Origin: Zanthoxylum bungeanum
Taxonomy: Eukaryota > Streptophyta > Magnoliopsida > Sapindales > Rutaceae
Assembly: GCA_019454045.1 (NCBI GenBank)
Contig: SKCR01017751.1
Location: forward strand, 1 to 64,000
DNA length: 64,000 nucleotides
Direction of reading: 5' to 3'
In this document: in pieces, positions 10,781-22,540 of the stretch
How the letters are laid out: every line of letters starts with the position of its first letter
Position numbering within the stretch: position 1 is the stretch's first letter
Position numbers and translations under genes: made by a program
The notes under the pieces: model-generated
The model's input: only the letters and a program-made list of their open reading frames with translations
The model's database searches: none
Told to the model about the DNA's origin: nothing

Positions 10781-11774
10781 TTCAAAAGTGGCCATTGACA
10801 GAGTTGACACAAGTAGTCGATTGGTGCCTCCAAATTTTACCCAAGAATTTTGTTTCCCCCTTCTTTACTAATGTTTTTATGCTTTTTAAGAGTTGTTTTC
10901 CGAATTTGATAAAGATTGATTATGACATACCAATTTTTGGTATTACTTGGAAGTCATACTTAGACAAAGCAATTTGCGAAGAAATCATGGATTTTAAGGA
11001 GGTCTCAAACTGTGCTATTAACATATGGATCAATTATGTTTTCTTTTACCTCTTTCTTCATTTGTTCTAAATGTTTTATAAATATTTACTTTATTTTTAT
11101 GTTTATCTTGTCTTAGGCACTTATACGATGAGATGGATAAAACTGAAATTGCCAAACCAGTTCAGTTTGGAAATTTTGAGATGATACGTCCATCAAAGGT
11201 TGCTTTGAAAGAAGGACCTCAATACATTTCAAAACTGTTAGGTATGATAGAGTTGGGGCAAATCATATTGATCCCATACAACCCAAGGTAATAATTTTTT
11301 AATTTTTTTAGTATTCAATTTCAAGTTATGTAATCCAGATTTTTATTACCCTTTCTTTCTTATTTAGCTTTCACTGGGTGCTTCTTGCAATTGACATAGT
11401 ACGACGCACGATATATATATATATTTTTGTGATATGCAACAATGAGAATATTTAGAATATGTCTAAATGAACTAATATTGATATGATAATTCTTTTTTAT
11501 AGTGTCCAATGCAGCCTGGAAGTTTTGAATGCGGTTATTATGTGATGAAATACATGCAGCAAATTGTAACAAATGTGAACATTCTAAAAGACAAGGTAAG
11601 TTAACAATAGTTAAGTTTTATCACTAGTCAATTAAGATATCTTACTGTTTAAAATTCTAACTTATAAATATTTTAAAGTTCAAGGGGATTAATGAGTACA
11701 CTCTGGAAGATATAACGCAACTCCGTGATGATTGGGCAATATATGTTGCACATATAATCACACAGTATAATTAA
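10781..11774 (+). pseudogene. Ulp1-like (C48) cysteine protease, exon fragments
   Basis: Ulp1 proteases process and remove SUMO; related domains are often carried by plant Mutator and CACTA elements. Exon-like blocks: about 11117-11288 ends KLLGMIELGQIILIPYNP before GTAATA; about 11369-11395 has the catalytic His in HWVLLAID; 11514-11594 has the Gln and Cys in QPGSFECGYYVMKYMQ and ends at a GTAAG donor; about 11680-11774 ends WAIYVAHIITQYN and a stop. The block that should carry the catalytic Asp (usually a YFLDPL-like segment) is missing between 11396 and 11513, where AT-rich DNA lies. The 5' exons from 10781 are uncertain. A dead or heavily shortened protease. Confidence 0.75.
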
Positions 11775-12556
11775 GAGGTAATTACAAGGACATGTTTTAC
11801 AGAGGTGATTATTACTTCCTATTTTTTCACTTTAATTCATGACATATTGGGAAATCTTCTATTCTTGCAGAATACAAATGACAAGGACAACATAGCTATT
11901 GTTTGTTGAGTTAATGAAGTAGTATGGTATTTCTCTTTTCTGTAAATTAATACATTCTTGTTTCTACTTTTAGCTTAGAATTTTTTCCCCAGATTTTTTA
12001 CTTCAGTGAAAGCAATATGAATCATATCTTTTATTTCAGTTTTATGCCCTGATGGGTTTAATTTGGTGGGTTAATTTGTTTTATTTGTGAGTTTTGCTAG
12101 TGGGTAAGATTGCTTTGAGACTTGAAAGTTAAAACAATCATGATGTAAAATATTCTATTAACAGTGTCTCGATGTTCTCTATGTCAGACATGAACTTGGA
12201 GATAGTTTTTTACCTGATGAAGTTTTGCCATGTTCTGATTGATACTTGTTGAAACCTTTGGGGGATATGGCACCTGTCATCTGATGTGCTTTGAGGTGCA
12301 GCATGAATGCTATGGAAGCAGTATTTGATATATTGAGATCTAACATGTTTATCTCATCTATTTTTATGGCAATTACCTGGAATGTTACATTCTAGTACAT
12401 TTTGAGCTTTGAACTTTTAGTTTCCAGGAATTCCATAATGAACAACTATCTTGTCATCTTGATTTGCTTCCTGCATTTGGAAACAGTATTAGATCATGTC
12501 ATCTGATAAACTTCATCTGGTTCATGAGATCCTTTTATTTCAGTTTTATGTCCGTC

Positions 12557-12617
<61 letters not shown>

Positions 12618-13200
12618 GATTTGTTTGTTTTGGTGATTATGTAGCGGTATGAAAGATACAACTTGTTATTATGGATGCCATTTGGTTTTTTATATGCATG
12701 CTCTTAGGTTGTTGGTATGGTTATTGTCAATAAGTGCTTTATGTGACAAAAATTAGATTAGGGTTATATTTTGTATTTTTATTTGGATGTATTTAATGTT
12801 TTTATTTATGAAGATATCGATTTTTTTTGGAAGTCCATCTAATTCTTAACATTTGGTTTATAATTTCAGATTTTGTGCCAGATATCATATTGTTGGGGGA
12901 TTGTTGCAGGCTTCTCAACAAGTATCATGAATTTTGGTGGGGGCATGACATTTTGATGGGACTTTAAGAGTAGTTTTTGAAATATATATATGTTAATTTA
13001 AAGATTGTCTATGGAGTTTTTGTATTCATCATGTGATACTGTTGAATTGATTAATACGATTAATCTATTATATTGCGAATTTTATATAAATGTAATTTTT
13101 TAGTTTTTTATTTCATTGAGTTGGTATATATATATATATATATTTTATGATTAATTTAATTACAAAAAATAAGAAATATAATTGTGAAATAATACGATTT
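11775..13200. other. CACTA interior, noncoding, with (TA)n(TG)n microsatellite
   Basis: I see no protein motif. A (TA)n(TG)n microsatellite lies at about 12557-12613. TTTTATTTCAGTTTTATG occurs twice (near 12030 and 12535), hinting at a local duplication. A short (TA)n lies at 13127-13143. Confidence 0.5.
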
Positions 13201-13526
13201 TTAAATTTTAAAAGATATTGACGGATATTGATACTATAGTAACAATAATTACTGACACTAAAAATCAAATATATGCGATATACTGATACTGCAGTAACAA
13301 AATTTACTGACACTATAGTATCACTAAATACTGATAATATAGTGTCAATAATTTACTGACACTAAAATAGTGTGAGAGATTACTGATACCATAGTGTCAA
13401 TAATTTTCTGATACTACAGTATTAACGTTTACTGACACTAGAAACTAGTGTCAGTGATTTCTGGTTGCGGCAACACTGACACATTTATATAGTGTCAGTA
13501 AAACCCTTTACTGACACTAATTTAGT
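13200..13526. repeat. Right subterminal repeat region of CACTA
   Basis: About ten copies of TACTGACACTA / TACTGATACTATAGT-like motifs occur in both orientations, mirroring the left end. Confidence 0.85.
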
Positions 13527-13554
13527 ATCAGTAAAAGCCTTTTTTCTTGTAGTG
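13527..13554 (-). repeat. Right terminal inverted repeat of CACTA
   Basis: It reads CACTACAAGAAAAAAGGC on the minus strand. The TSD CGG follows at 13555-13557. Confidence 0.95.
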
Positions 13555-13670
13555 CGGGGACTTATTTATCTTTTCACTATTAGTTTTGAGGTTAGATACA
13601 TTACTTGTATCTATTTTCTTTTCAGTTATTATTTCTGTTTTCTTGTGTTTCAGGTTCTCAGACACTACAT

Positions 13671-15179
13671 GAGACGAACCAGAAGCTTTGAACTTCGACC
13701 GCTTGACCCAGAGATTGAAAGAACCATCAGACAGTTAGAAGGGAAATGCGAGAAGGGAAAAATGCAATCGTCAACATGGAACATGAACCTCTGGAGGTTG
13801 CACCACCAATTCCCATTTGAGACAGAACCATTCATGTGGTTGATGGGCTCATTTCCTGTATTGTATTTCCTCCCTTACCCACAAATGCAGGTGACATCAA
13901 AACTTGCATTCAGATGATACAACAATCAGTTCAATTTGGAGGAAATGCAATTGAAGATCCTAATGCCCATATCAGTAACTTCCTAGAAGTTTGCGGCACT
14001 TTCAATTACAACCGAGCATCAGAAGAAGTAATGAGACTGCAAGTTTTCCCATATTCCTTGAAGGACAGAGCTAAAGTTTGGCTACATTCACTGCCAGCAG
14101 GTTCCATCACAACTTGGAACACTCTAGCCACCAAATTCCTTGCAAAGTACTTTCCCCCAACTAGAACAGCAAAACTGAGGAACGACGTCACATCTTTTAT
14201 GCAAGAAGATTCAGAATCCCTTTACGAAGCTTGGGAAAGGTACAAAGATTTGCTCCAGAAATGTCCTCACCATGAGATTCCAAAATGGCTTCAAGTCCAA
14301 ACTTTCTATAATGGACTTTCTGGATTGATGAGAACCACAATTGATGCTGCTGCTGGAGGAGCTTTGATGGAAAAAGGAGAAGATCAAGCCTGGGATCTAA
14401 TCGAAGAAATGGCAAACAACAATTCCTTGTGGCCAACGGAAAGGAGCATGATCCAAAGAATTGGTGGAATTTATGAAGTTGGAGCCAATACAGCAGTTGA
14501 CGCCAAGCTGGATCAGATATGCAAATTCATGGAGACTATCGACATGCAAAGCAATATTGGATCCACAAGTTCACCATATGAAGAAGGACCAGAGCCAAAC
14601 CAACTTTAAGAGATGGTGAACTATGTCAATAATTTCAACAGACAGATGAACAATCCATATTCCAACACCTACAGCCCATGGTGGAGGAATCATCCCAATT
14701 TCTCATGGAGCAACAATTCAAGGCCAAAGAACTATTCACTACCCGGATTCCAACAGCAACAGAAAAAAGTCTAGGAGTAGGAAAGTGAACCAGGAATAGC
14801 AGAAGTGCTGGCTCAGTTAAAAAAATTTGATGCTATCTTTCAGAGAGAATCAGTTTCCATCAAAGCACTGTAAAATCATATTGGACAACTAGCCAATGCT
14901 CAAAGTTACAGACCGCTAGGAAATCTTCCCAGCAACACAGAGCCAAATCCAAGGAACCGAGGGAAGGAGCAATGTCAAGCCATAACCTTGAAAAGCGGTA
15001 CTGAAATCAACAAAGATGTTGGAATCAATGCAACCATTGAAGAAGTTCCAAAAGATGTAGTTCCACAGATAGAGGAAAATGAAGTAGAGGAAAAAAAAGC
15101 AAAGGAAAAAGAAAATGATCAAATATCTCCACCTCCACCTTTTCCTCAGCGTCTTCAGAAAAACAAATTGGACAAGTAG
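13671..15179 (+). pseudogene. Athila-1 gag, frameshifted
   Basis: Gag forms the virus-like particle. A likely start is ATG at 13671 (MRRTRSFEL...), after a pyrimidine-rich TTTCAG stretch. The frame shifts near 13835. The conserved core is clear at 13836-14609: FLEVCGTFNYN, WLHSLPAGSITTWNTL, KFLAKYFPP and WERYKDLLQKCPHHEIP, all hallmarks of Athila gag (Retrotrans_gag). Stops follow at 14607, 14773 and 14871. A Pro/Glu/Lys-rich linker (14988-15179) leads into protease. No zinc knuckle could be found. Confidence 0.88.
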
Positions 15180-15371
15180 TTTGCTCGATTATTGGAGGTG
15201 TTCAAAAAGCTGCACATCAACATTCCATTTGCAGAAGCTTTGGAACAAATGCCCAGCTATGTCAAATTCATGAAAGACATTCTTTCACGAAAACAGAGAT
15301 TGGGAGATTATGACACAGTAGCATTATCGGAATAATGTAGCACCATCATTCAGAGAAAGCTTCCCCCGAAG

Positions 15372-15700
15372 TTGAAAGATCTTGGCAGTTTTACTGTCCC
15401 ATGCCCCACCAGAGAACATTATATCGGTAAGGCTTTATGTGACTTAGGTGCAAGTGTTAATTTAATGCCTTTTTTTATTTATAGGAAACTGCAAATTGGA
15501 GAAGCAATGCCCACCTCAGTCTCTCTGCATCTTGCTGATCGAACGCTCGTATTCCGAGAGGAGTCGTTGAAGTTGTGTTTGTCAAAGTTGACAAACTCAT
15601 TTTCCCAGCAGATTTCATCATCCTTGACATGGAAGAAGACAAAGATGTACCTATCATTCTTGGCAACAGGTCGAACTGTTATTGATGTACAAAAATGAGA
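15372..15700 (+). pseudogene. Athila-1 aspartic protease
   Basis: The motif CDLGASVNLMPF holds the catalytic D-[LS]-G-A triad with Leu instead of the usual Ser/Thr, as is normal in Athila. Downstream, another frame continues FPADFIILDMEEDKDVPIILGN, the conserved C-terminal half, so there is a frameshift near 15560. It lies between gag and RT as expected. Confidence 0.85.
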
Positions 15701-16019
15701 ATTAACCATGAAAGTTCAAGACCAAGAAGTTACCTTCAATGTTTTCAAAGCCATGAAATTTCTGAGTGATGAAAAAGAGGAAGCATGTTTCAGAATTGAT
15801 GTTGTTGATAGTATCATCCAAGATACTGATACAATTTCCATGGACAAACTTGAAGCTTGCATCACTAACATGACTGACATCGAGCTAGATGCTAAAATTC
15901 TGAAATGTATCAACTATCTTGACAAGCCATTCTATTTCAAATCAACACCACCAGTTGAAAGTCTGGAACTCCCAAAGAAAGATCGAATCAAGCCCTCAAT
16001 TAAAGAACCACCACAGCTG

Positions 16020-17108
16020 GAGCTGAAGTTACTTTCGAGCCATCTCAGGTATGCATTTCTTGGAAACTCTTTTGAATTACCTGTGATTATTTCTTCTTCG
16101 CTAACATTGGAGCAGGAAGAAAAGTTGCCGAGAGTGTTATGAGAACACAAGAGAGCCATTGGCTGGACTATAACAGACATTCGAGGCATTAGTCCATCAT
16201 TTTGTATGCATAATATTCTGATGAACGATGAGTACAAACCCACAGTGGAGCACCATCAGAGACTTAATCCAATCATGAAGGAAGTCGTGAAGAAAGAAAT
16301 TATCAAATGGTTGGATGCTGGCATCATTTACCCCATCTCATACAGCAGCTGGGTGAGTCTTATGCAGTATGTACCAAAGAAATGAGGAATTACTGTAGTC
16401 ACTAATGAAAAGAACGAGATGATTCCAACAAGAACAGTTACTGGATGGAGAGTATGCATGGACTACCGGAAGCTGAATAAAGCAACGAGGAAAGACCATT
16501 TTCTGCTGCCATTCATTGATCAGATGCTAGACAGACTGGCGTGACATGAGTCCTATTACTTTCTGGATGGATATTCAGGATACAATCAGATTTCCATCAC
16601 CCTAGAAGATCAGGAGAAAACCACATTTACATGTCCATATGGTACTTTTGCTTTCCACAGGATGCCATTTGGACTATATAATGCCCCTGCCACATTTCAA
16701 CGTTGCATGATGGCCATCTTCTCAGATATGCTGGAAAAGAGTATGGAGGTTTTCATGCATGATTTCTCTGTGTTCGAATACTCTTTCCACTTTTGCTGGC
16801 AAAATCTGGAACATGTGTTACAAAGATGTGAAGATACCAACATGGTACTCAACTGGGAGAAATGACACTTCATGGTGCATGAAGGCATTGTTCTTGGACA
16901 TCGGATCTCACAAAAGGGGATCGAGGTAGACAAAGAAAAGATCGAGAAAATTGAAAAACTACCTCCACGAACATCTGTCAAAGGGATTCAGAGTTTTCTT
17001 GGATATGCAGGCTTTTACAGGAGATTTATCAAAGACTTTTCCAAGATTGCTAAACCTCTGTGCAATCTTCTGGAGAAGAATGTGCCTTTCAACTTCACTA
17101 AAGAATGA
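16020..17108 (+). pseudogene. Athila-1 reverse transcriptase, mutated active site
   Basis: RVT_1 domain: [88 protein letters not shown]. The catalytic FMDD is changed to FMHD at 16752-16763 (Asp to His), which by itself should abolish polymerase activity. In-frame stops occur at about 16140, 16383, 16542 and 16863. RT is followed by the connection ([20 protein letters not shown]). Confidence 0.92.
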
Positions 17109-17560
17109 TAGGAATATTTTCAGATCCTAAAACATAAGCTAGTTTCAGCTCCTATCATTGTAGAACAATAATGGACCCTTCCATTTGAGGTAATGTGCGA
17201 TGCTATTGATTTTGTTGTAGGTGCAGTTTTAGGACAACGTAAAGCAAAAGTTTTCCACACCCTTTATTACTCATGCAGAACTCTGAATGAAGCTCAACTC
17301 AACTATACAACCACTGAAAAGGAGTTGTTTGCAGTTGTGTTTGCTTTTGACAAATTCCGCTCTTATCTGCTGGGTCCCAAAGTGGTGGTCTACACAGATC
17401 ATTCGACAATCAAATATCTGATTGCGAAGAAATATGCCAAGCCTAGATTGATCCGTTGGATACTTCTTCTCCAAGAATTCGATGTGGAGATTCGAGACAG
17501 GAAAGAGACATAAAATCAAGTGGCAGAACATTTTTTAAGGCTCGAGAATGGAGAAACAAC
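17109..17560 (+). pseudogene. Athila-1 RNase H
   Basis: Gypsy-type RNase H motifs are visible: [15 protein letters not shown] (first Asp), [19 protein letters not shown] (Glu), [11 protein letters not shown] (Asp). The end reads RDRKET then a stop, where DHLSRL-like sequence is expected; AEHF follows after the stop. Confidence 0.9.
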
Positions 17561-17595
17561 TAGCAAATAATTGACAATTAAAGAAACTTTTCCAG

Positions 17596-18515
17596 ATGAA
17601 CAGCTACATAGTGTCAGGAAAATGGCCGTTGGAATGGACAACTCGGCAACGGAAGAAGTTCTTCAAAGAAGTCAAGCACTGTGTTTGGGATGAGCCATAT
17701 CTGTTCAAACGTTGTGCTGATCAATTACTGAGGCTTGTGTTCCATAAGAGGAGGTCAACAGTGTTCTGTAACATTGTCATTCATTCTAATACGGCAGACA
17801 CTTTAGTAGGAATAAAACTGCAGCCAAAGTCCTTCAATCAGGTTTGTTCTGGCCCACTTTTTTTTAAAGATGCTTATCTTTTTGCTCTTCAATGTGACAG
17901 GTGCCAAAGAACGGGGAATGTTTCAAGGAGAAATGAAGAACCTTTGCAAAACATTCTGGAAGTGGAGATATTCCATGTGTGGGGTATCGATTTTATGGGA
18001 CCTTTTGTTCCATCAATCAGAAACCTGTACATACTGTTTGCAGTAGACTACGTCTCCAAATGGGTTGAGGTAAATGCACTACCATCAAATGATTCAAAAG
18101 TAGTGATCAAGTTCCTTAAAAAGAATATTTTCACTCGCTTCGGAACACCTTGTGTAATTATCAGCGATGGTGGTACACACTTTTGCAACAGATATTTCGA
18201 TGCACTCTTATCCAAATATGGAGTTACTCATAAGGTTGCCACTGTCTACCATCCACAGTCAAATGGACAGGTTGAAGTTTCAAACAGGGAAATTAAAAGA
18301 ATCTTGGAAAATTGTTGGATCAACAATGAGAGACTGGTCTACAAAACTGGATGATGCATCATGGGCCTACCAGACAGCTTAAAAGACACCCATTGGTATG
18401 TCCCCATATCGAATGGTGTTTGGGAAAGTGTGCCATCTCCCAGTTGAGCTTGAACACAAGGCGTACTAGGCACTGAAGAAGTTGAATCTTGGTCCACAAG
18501 CTGCAGAAGAGAAAA
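17596..18515 (+). pseudogene. Athila-1 integrase, truncated
   Basis: Zinc-binding part [15 protein letters not shown], then catalytic core: first Asp in WGIDFMGPF (17989-17991), second Asp in IISDGGTHF (18166-18168) and Glu in [16 protein letters not shown]. The frame breaks near 18350 but continues into PYRMVFGKVCHLPVELEH. It ends at the family-B LTR inserted at 18516, losing the C-terminal chromatin-contact region. Confidence 0.92.
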
Positions 18516-20545
18516 TATTGGACAATTATGACCCATAGCGTCACTATTTGTACAGATCATGGTGTTGTTGTACAAATTAACTATGTGACTAAGGAGATTG
18601 CACTCTTATCATCTGTGATTAGATCACCTAGATGTATAAATAATAGGAGGTCCCTATGATTTGTTCCTGGACGGAGAATAATATGAGAGAATATCAGTCC
18701 ACGAAGGATAAATCATTAAATATCCCTAGTCAGAGTATTATCGAGATTGGACATCGATAAATACGTAAAAGACTAGTATTACACTTGTGCGCATTGTGAG
18801 GGTACAACGACATAGTTCTCATATATTTGGGTATAGGATACTCATGCAAGTGTAATAGGAGGTTGTGTTTTACCGATGGTACGGGAAACAGCTTTGCTCT
18901 GGATAGACCCCCTCGGAATTCCATTGGTAGTATTACTATGTGTCTATAGAAGTCCGACATCATGGTAGGTGTATTTGGTCTTAACCTGAGACTTGGACCG
19001 CTAATACTTGCGACAATCAATATACTTTGGTTGCGGTCGTCCATGACTTTAACCGGTTCTGTGTACGCCAATACTGGGTATATTGAGAATCGTAGTGTGT
19101 TGGGTGTGATTTCAAGACGGAAGTATCACTCCACTCATAATGGAGATGATGGTCAAGTAGGATACGGGACTGGTTCTCTTAAATGCTGCAGCTATCGGGA
19201 TAAAATGACAAGGTCATGTTTATCCGATTAATGAGACTGGTTACCATACATCCGACATGTGCTTCGTACGGGGGACACAATTCCAGCCCCAGGCCTAGCA
19301 CGTAATCATCCGATACTGGACAGAAATACGCAATACAATGTATACTACGCCTGATACAGATCATTTATTCCTGTAAGGATATTTCAGAAGAATTGGGTAG
19401 GCACAACGCTTTTCTAGAGGCCAACCTTGTCTTGTAAATCGGTATAAACGTAGTACTTGGTACTTGGATCTTCGGATAGTCCGACGACCGAATTTACTGC
19501 CAACATATCCGGGGATCTCATGGGTCGCTTCCCAAAGATTCACCGATGATGTATGACTCGCACTCTAAATTAATCTGGATTAATTAGAAGAGAGAGAAAA
19601 TTAATCTGGGATTAATAGCGGATATATTTTATCTGGGATAAAATATCCATTAAAGAGAGAGAATGATTAATTTGGAATTAATCGAGAAAACTAATATATT
19701 TGATATATTAAATGAAATTGGATTTCGACGCGGAATTAAAATTAGATTTTAATTCGGGCGAACGAATTAATTTAGAATTAATTTGTTAGCGACGTGAATA
19801 GTGATTTCGGTAGGTGTAATCATTTAATTACGACGCAACGGAAAATTCATTAATTTGGAATTAGCGAACCTGAGCCCGAGATTATTTGCGAGCGCATTCG
19901 CATTTTGAATTGGAGTGCGGCACGCAAGTCAAATCAAGCGTCAAATCATTAGTCGCAACAAGTGTCTAATCACATGTCACTTTGAGTGATTTGACACTTG
20001 ATTGATTAATGTGATTGATTGATGGTAGTTTTGGGATTGTTGGAACCATTTGACCTTTTGAAAGCCAAATAAATGGTAAATCATTTTATTATTTTTTGGA
20101 AAATATAAATGGGTATTAGATGCACATTTTACCCAACAACACATCATCTCTCCTCTCATTTTTTCTCTCATCACTCACGCCCATGGAGGGGCAAAAAGCT
20201 TACTGGTTTTCTCTCAAAACCGTGAGTAGTGGGAAGCCAAGAGTTGGATTTTGCGGCAAAATCACAAGTGCTAGCACACTTACGAGACATACGAAGGTGA
20301 TAGGGAAGTCCACCCATGAACCGGGAACCATTCGACGAAGCTTGGAGCTTGACGAAGGACCAAAACCGAGCCAAAACAGTGAGTTGTGAACTGCCACTAC
20401 CGAATGCACAAGGAGCGGAATTTTGAGTTTTGTTCGTCTCCGCGTCGTTCAACCGATCGATATGAGTATTCTGCAACTTCGTTGATTTGTATTTGCACAT
20501 CTTTCATGCTTATTATTGATCTTGGGACCTTAATAGAAACCAACA
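18516..20545 (+). repeat. Copia family-B LTR (B1), 2030 bp, followed by its leader
   Basis: It begins TATTGGACAATTATGACC (TG mutated to TA) and ends AGAAACCAACA. A primer site TGGCATCTAGAGC follows at 20547, so this is a 5' LTR. The internal part is cut after about 1.7 kb. The upstream target is Athila-1 integrase. Confidence 0.88.
20104..20112 (+). promoter_or_regulatory. Candidate TATA box near the B1 LTR 3' end
   Basis: TATAAATGG is followed about 35 bp later by a CT-rich stretch (CATCTCTCCTCTC), which resembles a plant transcription start and untranslated leader. It is an alternative to the box about 115 bp into the LTR. Confidence 0.35.
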
Positions 20546-22225
20546 ATGGCATCTAGAGCAGGGTTTGAGCATGAAAAAGTTTAGGGCTTAAAATTTTGGT
20601 AATTTGTATTTGAGCATGATTTGAATAAATTGGATGTTTGAGTATGCTTAATACATGTTTAATTGAAGATTGATTGGATCAATTTCATGAAATAATGTTT
20701 GGAACATTTTTCCCCAAATATTGGGGCTTGGCCGAATATTAGTTGCCCTATTTAGTCTTGGATTTTTTGATTTTTGATTCATTGGATGAGTTAGAATCAT
20801 TCGGGAATGTGATTTAATGTCGATTGTGGAATTAATTGGATTGAATTCGAAGTGGACACAAATCCCCTCCATTGGCCGAGACTTTGAGTATGTAATTATG
20901 GGTTTGATTTTAATCAAAATGTGTTGGACATGTGATGATGAAAATGGGCATGATTAATTGTGTATATTGATGTTTTAGAAATGTTAATTTGGGTAATTAA
21001 TCATGTTATACACTTTTGTAATTAAATTGGGAATTTGGAATTTTATGATTTAATTATTTTGGGCCTTAAAATTGGATTTGGGTTTGTTATGTTGTAAATG
21101 GGCTTATTGGGCTTTGTTGTACAAAGTTGGGTTTAGACAAAATTGGTTTGATCCAATTACGCCCAAAACCGCATCCATAAAGCCCAAATGCGACTTAATG
21201 GACCTTTAAAGTTTAATTGGGCCTAATGGGCCAAGATTGATTTATAGGCTTATGGGGTAACTCCCGGATTGGACTTTGGTTATTGGGTTCGACCCGAGTT
21301 GACCAAAAGTCCACGCATCAAGAAATTAATTAAAAGCCCATTGGACTTTAATTAAATTGACGTTGGACGTTAATCGGGCTTTAAGACCCGTAACGATTAA
21401 ATTGGAATTTAAGTCATAAAAGTTCATTAATAAATTGTAGTATTTAATTTGGAATTAAATAGCGAATTAGTATTAATTACAAATTGAATTGGATTTAATT
21501 ATGTAGTTTAATTTAATTCGAGAATTGGTAGTTTGAGTACTTATTCGCAAAACGAGTTTGACTCGAACAAAATCAAATCATTGTTTGAACATTGGACGAT
21601 CACTAATTATCAGATTAATTAATTTGATTAGATTGATTGATAACATGCTTGTGTGAATACATGGTTGCGATGCATGAATAATGTATATCAGATGGATATT
21701 AGATGGGTGGGACAATTTTAGAAATTATTGTAATAAATTGGATTTATTAATTGGACCTGCGTGTCCAGCCTTATACCTCCATATTCTTTGTATTCTCTTC
21801 TCACCTATTCCCCTCAATGTAAATGAGGTTTCTTTAGAAGTGTAGTGTAACGGGTAGAAGTAATACATATGCTAGCGAGAGAGAGAAAGGGAGAGATTTG
21901 ATCTAGGATCAATATGTAAAGTATCTATCCGCATATCATTATTATTTATTATACGCGCCTTATTATGTGTTTAGAATTCATGTTTAAGGGTTTATGATGA
22001 TGAGACCTTAACAAAGATAATAAATTGGTTGCCAATTTGCACGCGAAAAACCCTAACTAAATATTAAGCGTTTTTCCTTCCATTGAGTGATTCTTACTCA
22101 AGATCCAAGACTGGCATTGGTTTGTTGGCCAAAGTCAGGACCTTTGTCCATTGAGGATGTGTTTGAATCACGAAGGCTTTGTTCCATATCGGTGTCTTGT
22201 CCAAGTTGTGATTTGTTGGCCAAAT
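20546..22225 (+). other. Family-B Copia 5' leader (B1), truncated
   Basis: It opens with the tRNA-Met primer site (20547-20559) and matches the B2 leader from 35302 in order. It ends within the GGCCAAAGTCA repeat segment, where it is joined to an unrelated LTR end near 22226. No coding region is reached. Confidence 0.85.
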
Positions 22226-22540
22226 GAAGAAAATGGGGATTTATGTTGCCCTTGGTGTTTTGATGTTTTGAACATGCTAAGTTCATCTTAGAAATGATTT
22301 AGAATCATTCAAAATTGATTTGATCAATTTCGAACTAAAATGGACTAAATACCAAGTATAAGGGTAATTCGGTAAATTCACTTAAATATGATTTATTTGA
22401 ATTTTATTTCATAATTTGATTATTGGATAATTAAATAAATATGTTTATTTAATTAATCCGAGAAAAATTTTTGAAATTGGAAAATTTGATTTTCCACCGC
22501 TTCCGCTGCGTTACCGGATATTCCCCTTAAAACCCCTACA
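22226..22540 (+). repeat. 3' end fragment of a family-C-like Copia LTR
   Basis: The sequence up to CCCCTTAAAACCCCTACA is similar, in reverse, to the ends at 39812 and 59204 (TGTTAGGGTTTTAAGGGGG). It lies in plus orientation and is joined at its left to the B1 leader. No primer site follows, so this is a 3' LTR or solo LTR end. Confidence 0.75.

Larger units (their letters stand above)
7774..13554. mobile_element. CACTA (En/Spm, CMC) DNA transposon, non-autonomous, 5781 bp
   Basis: The ends are CACTACAAGAAAAAAAGGC and its reverse complement, flanked by the 3-bp target duplication CGG (7771-7773 and 13555-13557). Removing the element restores an intact Athila primer site, which proves the boundaries. 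The subterminal regions are full of TACTGACACTA repeats in both orientations, as transposase-binding regions of this superfamily are. No TNP2/TnpD transposase is recognisable. The interior holds a plant gene fragment with intron-like features (8803-9739) and Ulp1 protease exons (about 11117-11774), so it is a gene-capturing, non-autonomous element. Confidence 0.95.
5856..18515 (+). mobile_element. Athila-type Ty3/Gypsy element (Athila-1), interrupted by CACTA, 3' truncated
   Basis: It has a 5' LTR (5856-7752), a primer site complementary to tRNA-Asp, then gag, protease, RT, RNase H and integrase in gypsy order. The protein motifs are those of the Athila/Tat group (Gag with WLHSLP.GSITTW, protease CDLGASVNLMP, RT FMxDFSVF). 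A CACTA transposon splits the primer site. All ORFs carry stops and frameshifts. The 3' end is cut by a family-B Copia LTR at 18516, so the 3' LTR is not seen here. Confidence 0.92.

Noticed and set aside
20120..20389. 89-codon ORF starting MHILPNN
   Set aside because: Located in the 3' part of a family-B LTR; the equivalent place at about 63060-63300 does not keep the same frame.
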